Positions 39,782 to 41,049 of a stretch of DNA of 41,049 bases are shown here, piece by piece. A program made the translations under genes and the position numbers. Below the pieces are notes generated by a model that was not told the DNA's origin, ran no database searches, and saw nothing but the letters and a program-made list of their open reading frames with translations. Origin of the DNA: Sandarakinorhabdus cyanobacteriorum (GTDB taxonomy: Bacteria; Pseudomonadota; Alphaproteobacteria; Sphingomonadales; Sphingomonadaceae); the NCBI RefSeq assembly GCF_002251755.1, contig NZ_NOXT01000086.1:1-41049 (forward strand), given 5' to 3'. Every line of letters begins with the position of its first letter. Position 1 is the stretch's first letter.

Positions 39782-40347
39782 CGGGTGCCGGGCCGGCCCT
39801 TCCACATGCCCATCAGCACATTGTCGCGCCGCCGGTCGTGGTGCCAGAAGGCGGCGATGATGTGCACGCTCACCAGCGCCAGCAGCGCCCAGGCCAGACC
39901 GAAATGCGCCCAATAGGTGGGCGCCACCAGCGGCTTTGATTTGGGGATGATGCCGGGCACGGTGAACAGGCCGAACACCTTGGTGCCGCTGCCGAACGCC
40001 GATGACGCCAGCCAGCCGGTGATCGGCACTGCCAGCATGAGGGCATAGAGCGCGATATGGGCGCGATGCGACCAGATTTGCTCGAACATGGTCAGCGGTG
40101 CCGTCTGCGGCACGACATTGCTGCGCCGCCAGGCCAGACGCGCCAGCACCAGCACCAGCGCCAGCAGCCCGAACGCCTTGTGCCAGTGGATATAGGTGAT
40201 GAAGACCAGCGGCGATGATTTGAACCACGGCATGCTGTCGTTCACGTGCAGCACGAACAGCGAGGTGCCGATGATCAGCAGCGCCATCAGCCAGTGCAGC
40301 GCGCGGGCCACCCCGCCCCACTGCACCGGTGTGTTGCGCAGCGGCAT
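39772..40347 (-). CDS. Cytochrome b561-family membrane protein
   Basis: This 191-residue protein has four membrane helices with the conserved heme-ligating His of the CybB/b561 family: RALHWLMALL in helix 1, YIHWHKAFGLL in helix 2, HRAHIALYALM in helix 3 and VHIIAAFWHH in helix 4. Such proteins move electrons from the quinone pool or respond to superoxide. The ATG overlaps the receptor stop by one base (TGATG), so it is co-translated with a TonB-dependent receptor. Confidence 0.9.
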   Translation of the reverse strand: MPLRNTPVQWGGVARALHWLMALLIIGTSLFVLHVNDSMPWFKSSPLVFITYIHWHKAFGLLALVLVLARLAWRRSNVVPQTAPLTMFEQIWSHRAHIALYALMLAVPITGWLASSAFGSGTKVFGLFTVPGIIPKSKPLVAPTYWAHFGLAWALLALVSVHIIAAFWHHDRRRDNVLMGMWKGRPGTRQD

Positions 40348-41049
40348 CAGAACTGCGTGCCCAGGATGATGCCGAACTGGCGCCGCCGCGGTGCCGAAAC
40401 GGCGAAATCGCGGAAGAATGTGGTCTGGTTCAGCCCGGTCAGCGGGTTCACCCGGGTCAGCAGGCGATTGAAGTCAAGCAGGCGGGTCACCACCAGCGGC
40501 GTCTGATCGTCCAGAAGATTGCTGGCAAACAGGGTCAGATTCCAGTGCTTGCCCTCGATGCCGATGTTGACGTTGAGATTGTAGCTGTCGCCAGCCCAGT
40601 TGAGATTGTCGACCTGGGAATAGCGGCGGCTTTCATAGGCAAGATCCGCCCGGGCAAAGGCCGAAATGTCCTTGGCCACCGGCCGGGTCACCTGCCCGGT
40701 CAGGATGAACTGGTGCTGCGGGGTTTGCGGCAGCCGGTTGCCGCGCAGGTCGCCACCCGAAAGACCATCGACATCCAGCGGGTTGATGGCGCCACCGCGC
40801 AACCGGGCCGGCCGGCCATCGGTGTCGAAAATCTCTTCGGTGGTATCGTCATAGAATTGCTTGAAGCGGGCATCGACGAACGTATAGGCCGCGCGCAGGA
40901 ACAGCCAGCTTGTGGCGTTGGCGCTCACGTCAAATTCAAAGCCCTTGATCTGCGAGCGCCCGGCATTCTGGATGAACACCACCGAATTGGGCGTGTTGTT
41001 GGTGCGGGTATAGCCCGCCTTATTCATGAGCCTTCCTGTCAGGGCGTTG
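40347..41049 (-). CDS. TonB-dependent receptor, C-terminal part (runs off the window)
   Basis: The visible 234 codons encode the end of an outer-membrane barrel. SQIKGFEFDVSANAT, LFLRAAYTFVDARF and the QTPQHQFILTGQ strand are typical of TonB-dependent receptors, and the last residues ...FGIILGTQF give the terminal aromatic. The frame stays open to the right edge, so the start, plug and TonB box lie outside. Substrate cannot be told. The last 37 bases or so are duplicated in inverted form at the left edge of the window. Confidence 0.88.
   Translation of the reverse strand, partial: NALTGRLMNKAGYTRTNNTPNSVVFIQNAGRSQIKGFEFDVSANATSWLFLRAAYTFVDARFKQFYDDTTEEIFDTDGRPARLRGGAINPLDVDGLSGGDLRGNRLPQTPQHQFILTGQVTRPVAKDISAFARADLAYESRRYSQVDNLNWAGDSYNLNVNIGIEGKHWNLTLFASNLLDDQTPLVVTRLLDFNRLLTRVNPLTGLNQTTFFRDFAVSAPRRRQFGIILGTQF
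41011..41047 (-). repeat. Right copy of the 37-bp inverted end repeat
   Basis: The reverse complement of this stretch equals bases 1-37. It lies within the receptor frame, continuing in-frame into the barrel after the repeat, while the left copy hits a stop immediately after it. The window extends only 2 bases beyond, so the full repeat length is unknown. Confidence 0.8.

Overview
The window is a dense, very GC-rich stretch of bacterial chromosome with short intergenic gaps and many stop/start overlaps. Gene content (recF and gyrB close together, YciB-like membrane protein, DUF1289, ABA4-like protein, LolA, PssD/PssE-type split glycosyltransferase, TonB-dependent receptor) and the style of the coding sequence point to an alphaproteobacterium, most likely a sphingomonad. 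That placement is inference from family content, not a phylogeny. No tRNA, rRNA, CRISPR array, IS element or prophage gene was recognised.

Left part (1-17015), mostly housekeeping and metabolism: exported gamma-glutamyltransferase, a long-chain acyl-CoA synthetase overlapping a YciB-like membrane protein, a class A penicillin-binding protein coupled to release factor 3 (minus strand), then a divergent D,D-carboxypeptidase with a RidA-family protein. A convergent minus-strand pair follows (SH3-like secreted protein, exported methyltransferase-like protein). Next comes a plus-strand run: ABA4-like membrane protein, DUF1289 protein, luciferase-like oxidoreductase, an Alg14/Alg13-type glycosyltransferase pair, a double-hotdog thioesterase and an SdsA-type alkylsulfatase.

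Centre (17170-26540, minus strand) is the most unusual region. Four tightly packed genes run in the order: pentaheme c554-like cytochrome, tandem GlcG/HbpS-domain lipoprotein, outer-membrane beta-barrel, and a 1390-residue decaheme cytochrome with a C-terminal LVIVD-type beta-propeller. Together they encode 15 predicted c-type hemes and a barrel, an arrangement reminiscent of porin-cytochrome conduits that carry electrons across the outer membrane. A LuxR-type regulator is transcribed divergently from a shared 211-bp region.

Right part (27568-41049): LolA, then an apparently lower-GC NYN-domain nuclease gene bracketed by hairpins and a 14-bp direct repeat (possible recent insertion), an Old Yellow Enzyme family oxidoreductase, a NUDIX hydrolase overlapping recF, a PAS-PAS-GGDEF-EAL protein, gyrB with a TTG start, acetyl-CoA synthetase (convergent), tadA, a small HExxH protein, a cytochrome b561 and the C-terminal part of a TonB-dependent receptor that runs off the right edge.

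The two window ends carry an identical 37-bp sequence in inverted orientation, derived from the receptor reading frame. This is either an assembly-end artefact or a real inverted repeat bounding about 41 kb.
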